Assembly (NCBI GenBank): GCA_020064725.1
Contig: JAGTWJ010000017.1
Span: 3,534,001-3,598,000 of the forward strand
Length of the DNA stretch: 64,000 nucleotides
From: Drechslerella dactyloides
Taxonomy: Eukaryota; Ascomycota; Orbiliomycetes; Orbiliales; Orbiliaceae
Direction: 5' to 3'
Shown: positions 23,358 through 37,352 of the stretch, one piece after another
Position numbering within the stretch: the stretch's first letter is position 1
How the letters are laid out: each line of letters opens with the position of its first letter
Notes under the pieces: model-generated
Database searches by the model: none
The model's input: the letters and a program-made list of their open reading frames with translations, nothing else
What the model was told of the DNA's origin: nothing
Translations under genes and position numbers: made by a program

Positions 23358-25095
23358 ATGACATTGCTGCGACAGCTCATACAGCTAGCCCCGACTCGCA
23401 GCGTTCACGTTCAATTGGCATCTTCAATATTCAAACGGCACGCACAGCTTTACCGGCACACGCGAGCTCGAGCATCCTTTGCAAAGATGGCAGAACAGGA
23501 GGTCAAGTCGCGGCATATCGACCTCATGCGCGGCCACCCGTCAACGGAGCTGCTGGCGACGTCTGAGATGCTGGCGGCGGCCAATTCTGTTCTTACGGAC
23601 CGGAATCTGTCGCACGATTCCTTTGACGAGGATAGGCACCCGCTGCATTATGGACCTGACTGTACGTATGCAAACCATACACCACCTCAGTAATGGACGT
23701 ATATCTCTATGGCCTGGACACTAAAGCAATTTTGAAGAGAAAATTACATTCATTTGGACGCTTACTGGAATTTATTTGGCTGATTTGGTGGATGTATAAA
23801 GTAGGAAATCTGTCTATCAGGCGAGAAATCGGCATCTGGTCTGCGAGAAAGTATGGCTTTGAAGAAGCTATCCCGCCGGGACACATCAATCTTACAGCCG
23901 GTGCATCCAACGGCCTCGCCAAAGCGCTGGAAATCTTTACGAACCCGATCGGTGGATATACTCGGCGGGCGTTCATCGTGACGCCTGTCTACTTTCTCGC
24001 ATGTCCCATCTTCCAAGGTATTTACATGTGCAATCAATATCAGCTAGCTCAAAATTATAAACCGAATTGATCTATACGCATAAGATACTGCAATGTGAGT
24101 GCAATGCTAAGTGTGTACCTGCAGACTTCGGCTTTTCGAACCTCATGACCAGTGTCTCCACAACGGACCACGGCACCTCCCTCGACTTCACCACCCTCCT
24201 CGCCGCCCTCGAAGCTGACAAATCCGCCGCCCCACAGCCCTTCATCTCCCTCGACGAAGGTCTCTCGCCCATCAAGGCCGTCCACCCAAAACACCTCTAC
24301 CGCTACGTGCTCTACTGCGTACCCTCATACTCCAACCCAACCGGCACGACCCTCTCCCTCGCCGCGCGTACACGGCTGGTCGAAATCGCAAGAAAGTACG
24401 ATATTCTACTAATCTCCGATGACGTGTACGATTTCCTCGGTTGGGATGGTACGACGCCGGTCAAGCGCCTGGTCTCTATCGATCGCGAGATGGGTGTCGA
24501 GGACACTGAAAAGGGCCACACGCTGTCGAACTGCAGCTTCTCCAAGCTGCTCGGACCGGGTGCACGGTGCGGGTGGGTCGAGAGCCCGAGTGGTGAGCTG
24601 GCATCGCAGATGGGATGCAGTGGGGCGAATCACAGCGGTGGGACGCCCTGCCACTTTGCGTCGACGCTGATACACAATTTACTTGTGCCACCGTCGGATT
24701 CGCAGCAGCCGGTCATCGACCGTGTGATTGATAGAATATCAGCGGTGTATCAAGCACGGTCTCGCGTGATGAAGGAGGCGATTGCGGAGTACTTACCGCC
24801 GGGGACAGAAACACAGGGTGGAGATGGTGGGTATTTCGTGTGGGTTATCCTACCGGAAAAGTACGACGCTCGGTCGATTGCAAAGCTTGCGATGGCGAGA
24901 GGTGTCAAGGTTGGTAGCGGGGACGGGTTTGAAGTTCCCGTGAGTGAAGGTGCGGGGAGTGACAATTTCAAGGATTGGGGGAGGCGGCATCTGCGGCTTT
25001 CAGTGTCGTATTTGGGGGAGGACAAGATCCGGGAGGGTATCCGGGTTTTCGGGAGGGCGGTGCGCTTGTGGGAGGCCCATAGCGGAGAGACGTAG
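23358..25095 (+). CDS. PLP-dependent aminotransferase, YER152C-like
   Basis: Exons 23358-23661, 23802-24017 and 24125-25095 give 496 aa. This is a fold-type I class I/II aminotransferase of the fungal group related to yeast YER152C, a 2-aminoadipate aminotransferase-like enzyme. Conserved points are the substrate-entry block HYGPD, NLTAGASNGLAKAL, CVPSYSNPTGTTLS, LLISDDVYDFLGW, and the PLP lysine K314 in CSFSKLLGPGARCGW. A final GDGGYFVW and an Arg-containing block (HLRLSVSYLGEDKI) would bind the substrate carboxylate. The first ~43 residues are basic and free of acids, suggesting a mitochondrial presequence. Translation from the second Met (23487) would give a cytosolic form. The substrate is inferred only at the family level. 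Confidence 0.88.
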
Positions 25096-25378
25096 CTTTC
25101 TTCGATCATATTTAAGAGCAATATAACAGCGCGCCCAATCTGTAGTAGAAGCATTTCGTGAGATGTAAATACGATTTCTGTCGATATAAAATGCCGATTC
25201 AAAATCAGATCTATCTTATACATCTTCCCGCGAACGTCGATGGCAGTAAATATGGTGATCTCAACCGTGACTATAGTAAACACAACCGCTTCGCAAACGC
25301 CGCCTCATCCCATATATCGTACAGTATATTCCCACCACTCCATACGAGAGCCTCTTGACTACTGAACCCTGCGACCGC

Positions 25379-25961
25379 TCACTTGGCCTTGGCAATCGCT
25401 GCCTTGTTCCGGTCTTTCTTCCCGCCGGGCAGCAGCTCTAAATGGCCGGCTTTCTCAGCCAGGTTTCTCTCCGTCTTGGCCGTCAGCCCACTTGTGACTT
25501 TCTATTGTAGGCATCGTGTTAGCGGATTTAAATGTATGCAAGTATCATAGGATATATATGTGTATATAGAGGGTTGGCGCAGGAGGGTATACCTTCTTTA
25601 GCGCTTTCTGTTTAACGAGTATATTTTTCTTCGGGGCGATTGTCCGATGTCCTTTCTTCGGACCGAGAGCCTGCGGTCTACTATATTTATGTATAGTTGT
25701 TTTAGCATTGGACAGATATCTTGTGCGGCAGACGTGGTGTCTTGAATGTCGAAGTTGGGATTGATTTGGTGCAGGATGTTGCAATGCAAGGTGTTGCGCA
25801 GCGTGCACCGCGCACCGCGCGGGAAGATAGACAGTTGGTTGGCTCGAGCAGATGCCTGCAGACGGGAGATAGGCAGGTATCCGGACCACCTAGATAGAGG
25901 GATGCGGGACTCACCTCTTCGAAGCCGTTGGTTTCGAGAGCTTCTTGGTTCCCTGCGCCAT
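25379..25961 (-). CDS. UPF0390 small basic protein
   Basis: Three short exons, 25961-25915, 25680-25593 and 25501-25379, encode only 85 aa: [10 protein letters not shown]..., then [20 protein letters not shown] and a Lys/Ala-rich end. This matches the UPF0390/DUF2462 family (human C19orf53 type), small nucleolar-like basic proteins of unknown function that start with MAQG and carry the PKKG-R-IAPKK core. Without splicing the gene is invisible, because no single frame holds it. A nuclear or ribosome-biogenesis link is only guessed from its basic nature. Confidence 0.85.
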
Positions 25962-26628
25962 GGCTGCGGTTGTGGTTGTGGTTGGAGTTTGAGGTGATGT
26001 GAGGTTGGATTTAAAATTTGCTGATGGCGGTGGCACAAGAAAAAGTATGCACGCTCGCTACGGTTGATTTTGGACTCGTTCCATCAGATCTGGCAAGACA
26101 TGACACAAAATCCAATGATCAGATGATTTGAGCATATTAACAGATAAAGAGCCAAGTGATCCAGCTGCTATCAGATTTATCGCGCATCGTTTATCCGAAT
26201 GCAAGGGCACATTCTACAGTGTTGGCCGTGTAGTGTGTTATATGGCGTGGTGGATATATCCGGATAATTATTCAAAACGCTTGATACTGGTTCTAATCAC
26301 CATGCATGTCCAAACGAGTCTTGAGATTATATAAAGAGACCCCGACAACTAGTTGCATCGCCAAATTTCCCCTGGATGATCAGGCTGAAGCGCTATCTCA
26401 ACTAGTCTGGACAAAGCCTACTGACGCAGCTGCAGCGCCGAACAGAACACCGTGGTTTTGCACTAATAGTTCGAGATTTGGTCTCTACCAACTTCGCACA
26501 AATCAATGTATATTCCGGGTTGGCGTCTGTCTCGAGACTAGGAATAGTACCGACACGGAGACGAGTATCCTCTTGACCCGATTGCCAGGTTCTAGCCTGG
26601 CCGAAGCCGAAAACAGAGCCAGAAGATC
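25962..26628. other. Intergenic, upstream of UPF0390 gene
   Basis: Promoter side of the small basic protein gene and 3' side of the WW/FF gene. No further coding exon was found. Confidence 0.45.
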
Positions 26629-28394
26629 CTATGATTCATCATGCTCGCTAGTGTCCTTTGGAACGTCGAGGTGGCCGAGCAGCCCCTCCCTTCCCACGTT
26701 CATGGCGCGTTTGATCTGCATCTCTGTCTCTCTCAGCGCTTCCTTGCCGCGAGCGATGTCCTTGCTATTGTAGAATTGTTCCCTTCGGACGGCTGCCTCG
26801 CGATCTTGTAGGGCCTTTTGCTGCCTCTCAAGGATGTCTTTGGCGGCGTCTTTCTCTCCTGCGTCTTCGGGTAAACTCCGGATATGGCTTTCGACTATCT
26901 GGTCTCTTCTGTCTCTGGGGACTGCTATATATCTTATATCACATGCGATGGACGGAGGTAGGTTGTCGATTGAATTGTTTCTAGTCAGGTCTTTGACTGC
27001 TTTTAGGTGTTTGCGCAAATCGCTCTCTCGGGTTTCAATGCTCGTTTTGGTCCCTAGTGTAGATTTGTTAGCAAAGTGAGGAGGGTTATACGTGTTTATC
27101 GGCACTCACGAGCTATATAGTCCCGATAATACTTCTCGCGATCCTTGTCTGTAACTTTTGCGTCCTTCATCGCGGGCTCCTTCTTATACTTGCGCTTGAA
27201 CTCCGGCCAGTACAGTTTTGGCGTCGCGTTTAGCTCGAGGAATTCTAGATACGCTATCCTTGGATCTCGCTTGACCTCTTTCTCCTTCGCCGCCTTTAGA
27301 ACCGCGATTCGTTCTTGACACCAGTCGCTGAACACTTGCTTCCGCATTTTGGTGGTAGGTAGTGCTGTGTATCGGCCGTCTTCAACCATCTTTGGCATCT
27401 CGTTATCCCAGGTGCTGTATGGGCTGATCTGGAGGTCGTTCAGCAGGTCCTTGAAGAGCAATGCGCCATCGTCTGGCGCCATGTCTTCGCCTTCGAGGTC
27501 CTCATCGCCGAGGCCGTAATCTTCGGCCATGGCGCTTAACTGCCAGGCGATATCGTCCTCCGTAAACTCGACGGGGCCGCCTTCTTCCAGCCGCATTCGC
27601 TTTAAATCATGCTCCTCGTCAAAGTCTTCCTCCTCGTCGTAGTATTCTTCGTCGCCCTCGTCGCCTTCTGCAGCTGCGGAAAGCTGGCGTTTAACTCCAT
27701 GGGAGTTCGTTTCGTCGCCTTCTCCCTCGTCTTGCTCGGAGTATTCTGCCGCCTCATCGAATTCCTGCTCGTCTGCCAACGCTTCTTCCTCTTCCTGCCG
27801 CTGGCGTTCTAGGGCACTCTGTCGCCGTCTTATCCTTTCTCTTTCCCGCTCCTCCTCCAGTGACAGCTTCTCCATGCTTTCGATAGCATCCTTGAGGTTG
27901 TCCGGGGCGGTCCACAGCGACTCTTTTGTCTCTGGATTATGGATGAACGTGTTGCCCTTCTTGGTCGTCACGAATAGCCACGGCTCTGCGTTCGGAATCG
28001 CTCGTTTCGTCTTCGGCTTATCGGGTTTGTCTTGGTGGCGCGACCGCCGGCCCTGCTGGGCATTATACGGACGGTTGTAATTGAACCCTCCGCGGTAGTT
28101 GGGGTTCTGGAACGGTTGAGCGGGTGGGTACACCGGGGGCTGGGAAAGCGGTACATTCGCGGGCGGGGCGACGGGTCGCGTATATGTGGATGTCTTGGAT
28201 TCGGCATGATAGTAGTACATGTGACCTATCTTCGTTAAGTACTGACATTAGCAAGCGGTACTGAGGAAGCTTATGAGATTGCGAACGAGGGATCGCATAC
28301 CGGTAGGGGCGCGATGCTCAGTCCACCCCGGGGCCAGCGGCGGCGGCGGCGGGACACCGCTACTCGGCCCGTGATGTGGATACCCAGACGACAT
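26629..28394 (-). CDS. URN1: WW/FF-domain pre-mRNA splicing factor
   Basis: Exons 28394-28301, 28225-27110 and 27053-26629 give 544 aa. The first WW domain is split by intron 1 (PGWTEHRAPTGHMYYYHAES, residues ~23-50). A second WW-like unit follows at about 112-141 (WLFVTTKKGNTFIHNPETKE), then a long Glu/Arg coiled coil with acidic stretches. The FF domain is at about 287-340 (LLFKDLLNDLQISPYSTWDN). The C-terminus is helical and charged. This order is that of yeast Urn1 and S. pombe Dre4, spliceosome-associated factors linked to the U2/U5/U6 particle. It is divergently arranged with COQ5, with 250 bp between the start codons. Confidence 0.9.
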
Positions 28395-28644
28395 GATTGG
28401 AGACTCTGCGACTTGGATCGGACGTTATACGTGGGGTGTGGAGGCAGCCATCAGGGTGTGTCGTCGTTGCCTGGCCAGGAAGACGCGAACGAGGGTGTGG
28501 TTTAGGTAGTTGTGTGGTATGGAAACGACGTGACGCAAAATTGGTTAACTTACCAGAAATTTTGGCTGCCCGCCAACAGCCATCTTTCCCGCAACACTCC
28601 CTCGCAGACATCATCTGACTGGCGGAGCCTTCGTCGACACCGCG
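28395..28644. promoter_or_regulatory. Bidirectional promoter URN1/COQ5
   Basis: Only 250 bp separate the two ATGs, so both promoters and leaders must fit here. No TATA box is evident. Confidence 0.6.
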
Positions 28645-29955
<1,311 letters not shown>

Positions 29956-31889
29956 GCAATTTTATTTGACGGCTTGATTTGTATATATACAAAGGGGATG
30001 CAGCTTGTACATACATATGGTAGGTATCAACCCTACATTGGCTGCGCTCCCTCCCCCTCAACCCTACCACCACCCCCACTTGAAAGATTTTTTCTCCCTC
30101 CTTCTCCTCACCAAGGAAACTACAAGTACTGTGCTAACACACCTAAAGATGAATTATTCTTTGATCTAGGAACCGAGTTTCCCGCTTCCCCTCTCCATCT
30201 TTCGTGACGCGGAGATTGTTGTTGTTTACATCCGTCCTGGTGATTTCAAATTACGAGCACCCTTCAAGACCAAGCACGTCAACAAATGGATTGATTGGAG
30301 CGGGCGTTCTCTCCTCAGCAAAGGACGCTGGTTTCATCAGCAAGGGCTAGTTTCATTTGGGCAGCCTCTACGATGCAGTAAAATCACACTATCAGGATCG
30401 GCCATCTGGCAGCAGTCTCTTGGACGAGATCATGCGTTCGGTCAAAGAAGGCCATCGGTTGGCCAAAATACCCTGCCCAACAAAAATTTTTCACGATCTT
30501 AATTTTAGGACAGCCAGCGGTGACGAACACGAACAGCGAGCCAGCCACAGTTCCCCACCGGGCGATGGGTTCAGCGACAGACATAAGTAGCCGGCGTCTC
30601 CACCGTCTACCAAGACCGCCCTCCTGAAAGCATTACCCGGTTTTACCTTTCTTTTAGGGACCCCTCTGGACGATCGCAGCAGGATACCGCAGCCGAATCG
30701 CACGGCTCGCAGGCGGGCCTCGCAGCCTGTGTTGGCAGTGCATTTGCAGGCACTGACAGACGGACCGACTGCAGGCGCTCGGCAGGCGAACTCTCGAGCG
30801 GCGGTGGTGGAGTTCGTGGTGGACCTGGTAGTGGACCGGCGACGGACAAGGCCTGCGAAAAGCGAAAAAACAGGCCAGCTTGATTCAGATAAGGCATGTC
30901 CAAGAGCTTGTAAGTCTGCTTCGGCCCTTCCTGCTGTGACGACGGGCGGGCCACGAAAACGAAGAGGGGACCGGAGCAGGGCTATCCCGCCCGCTGCCTG
31001 TTCCCACCTATCGAAGGTCCTCGCTAAGTGGTTTAGGTGTCCCGTCGGTCCACGTAGAGCAAAAACCAAGTTCTGCCCGAGCTACGGAACTCTTGGCACC
31101 CAATTTTCTTTCCTCCTCTTCGATCGCCAACTCTTCTGTTTTTCTCCCAGCTTCCCCTCACTTTCCCGACACCTCTCCAGCAGGAAAAACCAGGACAAAG
31201 GGGCGCCTTCACGGTCGGGCTACGGCACATGCTTTATTTATCGTTCTTGCTACGGGCTTTGCGCATTCACTACTCTCACTTGACAGCTCAGTTTCCGCAC
31301 GGCGGCTCCTGCTTCGTCCGGCGGACGGATAGTTTCTAATTACAGCGGCGCACCGACACCTCCGGCGCTTAAAGCTCTCTTCTACGACGGCGCAGAACGT
31401 CGCCGTCTCCACGGACGGCCGCAGCCGTTTAAGCTTGCGATCGGGTTTATCATTCAATCAGCTATATACATGCCGAACTGAGAAACCCCAAAACGACTAC
31501 AGGAACATGCTTATCAAGCGCCGGCCCTTTCTCCCGGCCGACAAGACAGTCGCCAGCTCCAGCAGAACCCCCGCCGTCTTCAGTCAGCATGGCAGGCAGG
31601 CAGCATCTCCGCCCTTCGACGCCGGCTGACAAAAAACTTCCGGAAAGGGTGAAACGACGCCAAAAAAAAAGGAAACAGGCCATTTTTTCCCCAACACGAC
31701 GCTAAATAAAACTCGACAGGTGACATAAAGGTACGGTGCACGGACAAGGACAACGGCTGGATACAAAGGGAATTCGTCACTGGAAGATCAATCTATGAGG
31801 CTGTCGCCCATTTCTGCTGCATTGGCGTTTGCTGAACGGAGAGTTGCAGGTACGCCAACGGCTCGGAGCACTTTCAACACCGCACCGGT
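29956..31889. other. Gene-free region, left part of the desert
   Basis: Starts with the COQ5 3' region, then CT-rich DNA near 30050-30110. Frames of up to ~190 codons exist on both strands around 30490-31280, but they are arginine/serine-rich overlapping shadows without domain resemblance or exon structure, so none is called. Confidence 0.5.
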
Positions 31890-32225
31890 CTAGCCAATGC
31901 TCCTGAGTTTAGCCGCCTTTTGCGCATTGAGCTCTTTGATCTCGTTTTGGTAGAGCTGGATGTTCTCTTGCTCGTTTTCGGTGGAGACGGGGTTTCGCCC
32001 TTCGGCTAGCCAACGTCCAACCTTTTCCTTTGAGGCGAAGAGCTTTCTAGTTGCAACATCAATTCTGTTGCAGATAGCGCATTTCCCCGGCTTGGGAACG
32101 GCCTCATAAATGAGCTTCATGCCGCAGGTTTCGCCAGTGCGGTATTCCTTGGCGCAATGCTGCCTGAAGCGGCCCCACTTGAAGCAGTGGCAGTCTCGGA
32201 AGACGTTTTGCTCATAGAAGCACAT
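31890..32225 (-). CDS. Small Cys-rich fungal protein, unknown function
   Basis: One exon, 111 aa, no signal peptide and no membrane segment. Cysteines and histidines are arranged as CFYEQ, CHCFKWGRFRQHC, GETCGMKL and KCAICNRID, which looks like a possible small zinc-binding module. A charged helical tail (about residues 65-111) with a WLAEGRNP turn follows. Short MCFYEQ-type proteins of this shape are, as far as I recall, widespread hypothetical proteins in filamentous ascomycetes; no role is known to me. It is the only gene in about 14 kb, and its promoter side faces the 11.6-kb desert. Confidence 0.75.
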   Translation of the reverse strand: MCFYEQNVFRDCHCFKWGRFRQHCAKEYRTGETCGMKLIYEAVPKPGKCAICNRIDVATRKLFASKEKVGRWLAEGRNPVSTENEQENIQLYQNEIKELNAQKAAKLRSIG

Positions 32226-33988
32226 GGTGGATGCAGGTGCAGGTGCAGGTACTGGCTTGCGTCCTTATGCGACTGTCAGGAGCGTGTGGCACGTGCGTAA
32301 CCCGATCAATGCTTCGGGGTACACAGGAGGATAGGAGGATGAGGAGAGATATGCTTCAGGAAAGGCTGCAGCTTGCGGAGGCTGTGCTTGCAGGCTTTTG
32401 CAAAGAGGAGGAATGAGGAAGCAAAAGATGAAGATGGTGTTTCAGTAAGGACTGAATGAAGATAGACCGGTGAGTGGTGATTGTTCCGCTTCGAGACTGC
32501 TGCTCTGCTGATGATGGTGATGAAGAGGGCTTCCTCGAGGGTGAGAAAGGCCCTATTTATGCTCTTTGGCTGCCTTGCGAAGGCCAACATATCGAGTCGA
32601 CGGAGACGGGTCTTCTTGCTGTCCTCTCTAGCCCGGAAGAGCGGAATGGTGGACGCTTGCATTGTTGGGTGCTTTTTTTGGGAGGCAATATCGATTGACT
32701 GCTGTCACTTTTGATGGCAGAATTCATGCAAGCGCGGAGTGCCAGCCATGAACGTCAGCAACGTTACCAATGTCACCCCTGTCAAGATCAGACCTACCTT
32801 GACCACCGTCTCGTTTCGAAGTGGACGCCACCTCGCCATGCTCGACCCTCGCTCCTCCTGACTAGGCTTCGAACGACGTGCAGATCCAAGATTCCTGTGC
32901 ATTTGGGAAGGCAAAATCCCTCAGCTGGATTGTTTAAATCATGCATCGGATGCGCCGGCCGCTCAAGGAGGAGACAGAACCTTGCCTATCGAACGCTATC
33001 GATGCATAACGATGGCAAATCGTTGGAGTTCCCGACTCACGTGCTTTCTGGTGGACATATCTCTGGATCAACCATTATGCAACTATATCAGGACTTCTTT
33101 GTGGGACCGCTTCCTACTGGACATTTCCGTCTGTTCGATAACGGACCCGCCTCTCTGTTTCTCTCTCACTTGACTTGGGATCAAGGATTATATCCGAAAC
33201 TAGTGTCGACTGCGAAGGGGTGGAGTGGTTGCATGAAAGACGGCTGGCGAGACGGCATATCAACCTCCCCGGTCCTGCAAGACGAAAGTTCTTTCAACGC
33301 CATGGGTTATCGACGAGCTGTTGCACCAATGGCTCGATTGTCTTACGATCGGAGGCGTCCAATTCATGTCGGTCCTCGTCCATCAGAGTTTCCATGAACC
33401 TTGTTCAGCGTTCATTAGAAAGTTGTTTTTCGAAGGAGATATGGGGGTGGCCTGCCAGGATCGTGCATCACGAATGCATATTCAACTGGAGCGAGCGATA
33501 TCGTCTCGGAAAACTTGATTGCCTCGACCAACTCGGCACGAGCTATCTGCAGATAGAGTCACAGGACTTTGCGAGCTATGGTAGCTACAGCATAGCCCCT
33601 TCCAGGAGGCGTCGTATTTGCATGTTTTGAGTAACGTGCAGTTACGAGAAGTTCCATCGATTTTCAGCTGACGAAATTAGATACCAACATCGACGCTTGG
33701 ACTAAACGTTATACCGTCCACGGCATGCAAGGCGGTCGATACATCCCTCCAAGGAAGCCAGCCCCGCTCGCCGGCTTTCGATGAGATGATCATTGGGAAA
33801 AAAAGTTGACGTGGCGGCCGTCGATTTGATACGCTTTATGCCGGCCGGCTTGTCTGTTATGTCTTTCGATGTCAATGTTTCGGACTATGCTGCACGGGAA
33901 GCGGAACCTATCTCGCTCTTATTATTTTTTAACCAGAAAAAAATAAGGCTCCAGTTCCCGTTTAATTTTGGATTTATGGAGCTCTCAC

Positions 33989-34005
33989 TTTTTTTTTTTT
34001 TTTTT
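33989..34005. repeat. Poly-T tract
   Basis: An uninterrupted run of about 17 T residues within the gene desert. Confidence 0.8.
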
Positions 34006-35278
34006 ATTCTATTTGCTGCTTGAGCTTCAAACTTACTTAAACTTCCAGGCCAATTGACTCCGCAACGCAAACATAAGACACGGGTTATATCCCATTGGAG
34101 GAGAATTGATCAACTCAAGTCTCGATCGTGGGCAGCAAGGCAGGAAAGCACTTCGGTAGGAGGAGCAATCAAGGTACTTTTGGAGAAAAGGTGGCAATCG
34201 GGGTTCAAAGGTGCAATGATCCTCTCATTGTATTTCCTTTTTCCTGGGTTGCTTTTAGGGCCATGGCTTTCTCCAACCGGCTTTCTCCTCACTTTGCTAG
34301 TGGACACGACACCATCAGGATATATTCTCATTTTTTTTCTTATTCCTGGACCTAGACGAGGGGGGCTAATCCCACATGCAGAAAATTCTTTCCAAGCATA
34401 CGATTTGTTCGCGGAGGTCAGGGAAGTGTAGGGGTCAGAAAGATGGCTGGAAGCCTGGCTGGCTTGCTTGACGTGCGAGGTTGTTTCTTCTGCGCTGGAG
34501 CGAGACGAATGTACATTACATATCTTGGACCGAACGGTTTTAGTGTTTTTTTCCTTCTTAGACTATTACCCCCCAACAATCAAGAGACATGCCGACCTGA
34601 CCCGATATGACCTGCGCCAGCGACGGTGCTTTCTTTGTTCTCGACTGCCAGCTCGACCCGGCGGGCGTCCCGGGGAGGAGAGGAGCACAGATTCCCCTCT
34701 CTCACCGTCATGTCTGCGTCCTGTATGCGTCTGTCCGTCTGTCTGTCCGTCCATCCAGCTGGATGCCTGCTTTCCCTCAGTGCATTGTCTCTCGATCTAG
34801 CTGCCTCTCCGTTCTGCTCAGCGGCGGCCAGTCTATTTTTTGGGTTTCCCCTCTCGCCCGGCACTCGATCGGACGAGAGGTCGATGGAAAACGGCCATGA
34901 ATCTGTGGATGTGCGTATTTTTTTATATACGACGTTTCTGTGCTTTCCGGTCCACGGGCACAGTTGGGCTCACGGGATTTTGTTTGCACCGAGACCCAGA
35001 GTTTCAGTCTCCCAAACAAGGATGGACCGGTCACGTTTCTGGGCTCCGACAACTCACATGAGGAGATGGCGGACGCAGAACACGCTTAACCTGCCTTTAG
35101 TCTTTGTCCCGGCCGGCGATTTTGGGCGGGGACGCTTCACGTGAGAGCTGGTGTTGAGGGCCAGGGGCCCAATTGGCCTGCCGCGCTGCAGAGTTTGTGA
35201 GCTAGCGACCTCCCTTGAGCTTGCCAGCCCGCCAGCTAGCCTGTGCCCTTTCCACTTCCACGCCAGGCTGCTTCTCTT

Positions 35279-35306
35279 GCTCCTGCTCCTGCTCCTGCTC
35301 CTGCTC
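35279..35306. repeat. (TGCTCC)n hexanucleotide repeat
   Basis: More than four tandem units of TGCTCC. Confidence 0.85.
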
Positions 35307-35325
35307 ACGGTCTGATACAGATACA

Positions 35326-35357
35326 TGCGTGCGTGCGTGCGTGCGTACGTACGTACA
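35326..35357. repeat. (GCGT)n passing into (ACGT)n
   Basis: A tetranucleotide repeat whose unit changes from TGCG to TACG half way. Confidence 0.85.
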
Positions 35358-37333
35358 TATGCAATGGCTTGCTTGCTGATTGTCGAACGGCCCGCCTCGA
35401 TTGGCCATGGCGGGTTGAAGAGGATGCGCACACCGCAGGCAGAGCACACAGGAACTGCAGGACAATGTGAGCACTCGCAGCACGGCAGGCATTCTGGCTG
35501 GCTGGCTGGCCGGCCGGCAGAGGCCGCCATGGAGACTGGCTTGACTACGTCTGCCACTGGTCGTGACGGGATAGAAGAGGATAGGAATGGATAGCACAGG
35601 ACGTGCAAGTGCGAGGAGTGCAATGCATTGCAGTGTGCAGAGGAGGAGCGACAGACGAGCGAGCGAGAGGGCGAGGCTGACAGGAAGCCGGGCCAGCGGC
35701 CAGGGGGGTGCACTGGAGGAGGATCGAATAGCGTCAATGGACGAGCGAGCGAGAGGACTAGGAATGGTTCACGAGAAGGATTTGGGAAAAAAAAGAACAA
35801 CCACGCCTTCAAGTGAGAGCAAGAGAGATCCACCCATCCCATGCAATAAGTTGCATGGAACTAGTACCGTTCTTGCTATCAGTGAATTAAGAAGGTGGGG
35901 AAAGGCAGTACTCTCCTTCGTGCTCGCCAGTGGGATTTTCGAAGAGGTTCCAGAGTGCCTAGGAGCGAGCGAGAGCCTGTGAGGGGGGCTGCAACAGGCG
36001 AAAGTGAGACGAGACTGATTCACTCACTCGGACTGTTGTACAAACGGCCGTAGTATACATCCGGGTTTTGCCTGACCGGCGGGGGCGACGGTGGGCAGGA
36101 AACCTCGTATATCTACATATATTAACTCGCCATGTAGAGGTAATGTACATGTCATTGTATGTATCAGAGGGTGAAGTTTGGACGAGGCTTGATTTGAACC
36201 GGCGGCTCTTCCAGCCGTTCGAGGAGTTTTTTTTGTTTTTTCTTTTCTTGTTCTTCGAACCATCTTTTCTTTTCTTCGATTGACTCTTACATTGCATGGG
36301 CCTTTTTTTTCTTTTCTTGTTCTTGCTCTCTCATATCTGTTGACACGGCCGAGCTTCTTATATACCTATTATATAATCAGACATTATATCGTCAGAGGCT
36401 GAACGAACGATGCAGGGAGAGAACCATCAAGGCGGTACTCCGAGCCAAAATAAAAATAAAAAATAAAACAAAGCAAAGCTAAAAAAGAAACCGATAACGC
36501 CAGGAAAAAAGAACGCTTCTGCGCTGTTGCGGCACGGTCTTTCTAATCTACACGCCGATAATATACTAGCTGGCGAAAAGGCTCCATGGATCGATTCGGC
36601 AGGGGCAAAGAGAAGAAAAGAACGGAGGAACCGTTTCTACTAATCTCTGCCGGTTTGGGAGAAGCTTTGGGCATGTATTTGTTGGCACTTTGACTAATGA
36701 CGAGAGAAGCATAAGGTACCTTAGCTCCTCCTGCATCATCCGAGTACTCACCACCATCGAGTGCATGCGTACGTATGTGCGGGAAGTGTACGTACCGTGA
36801 TTACTCGTCCGCACAGGTTCCGCTACTCGGGTCACGTCCTGCTGGGGAGAGGGGCGGAGGGGGGTGGAAACTGGATGGTGGAGGAGGAGGTCCGGAGGCA
36901 GCAGCTGCTGGCTGCTGTCATCGGCTTTCGGATGGCATTCCTAGCTCAGCCTGCTGCCAGCCAAGCTTCTCGATCTATTCTGCCTTTCCGGCGACAGCCA
37001 GAGGATCAGACATGTCGGCGTACATGCGTATTATCTCGCCTGTCATAATTTAGGTCTTCACCAGGTTTGCCCGGAGGTTAGCGCGTCTGGCGGTGACCGG
37101 TTGCATTGCATTGAGCTCAGCTCGCTCGCTCGCTCGTCCGGCCAGCCGGCCGAATCGCAAGTTTGTTTGCTGGCGGGCTCTTGTATAAATAAAAATGTAT
37201 AATTGCATGGGGAAATAGAGCGTTTCAGATGTGCAAGTCATCGCCTGGGACTTGCTTTGCGGTCAGCCAATTGCAATGAGGCAATGGGTAGCCCGTCTTC
37301 TCGTCGTGCGAGAACGAGGAAAAGAGACAGGCC

Positions 37334-37352
37334 GAGCGAGCGAGCGAGCGAG
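37334..37352. repeat. (GAGC)n microsatellite
   Basis: GAGC units in tandem. The same or complementary unit recurs near 35660, 35745, 35965 and 37120. Confidence 0.8.

Noticed and set aside
30491..31283. Overlapping frames of 180-190 codons on both strands
   Set aside because: Arg/Ser/Pro-rich on both strands at once, no domain, no splice-linked partner; looks like chance openness in GC-rich DNA.
32711..33397. 228-codon plus-strand frame
   Set aside because: No family resemblance, irregular composition, and no signal or exon continuity. The opposite strand has a short hydrophobic frame (32705-32914) that is equally unsupported.
35054..35842. 262-codon minus-strand frame
   Set aside because: Crosses the GCTCCT and GCGT microsatellites, which create repetitive residues; not a gene.
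36180..36250. Box B-like GGTTCAAATC on the minus strand, considered as a tRNA
   Set aside because: No box A or acceptor pairing upstream; an A-rich tract lies where the D arm should be.
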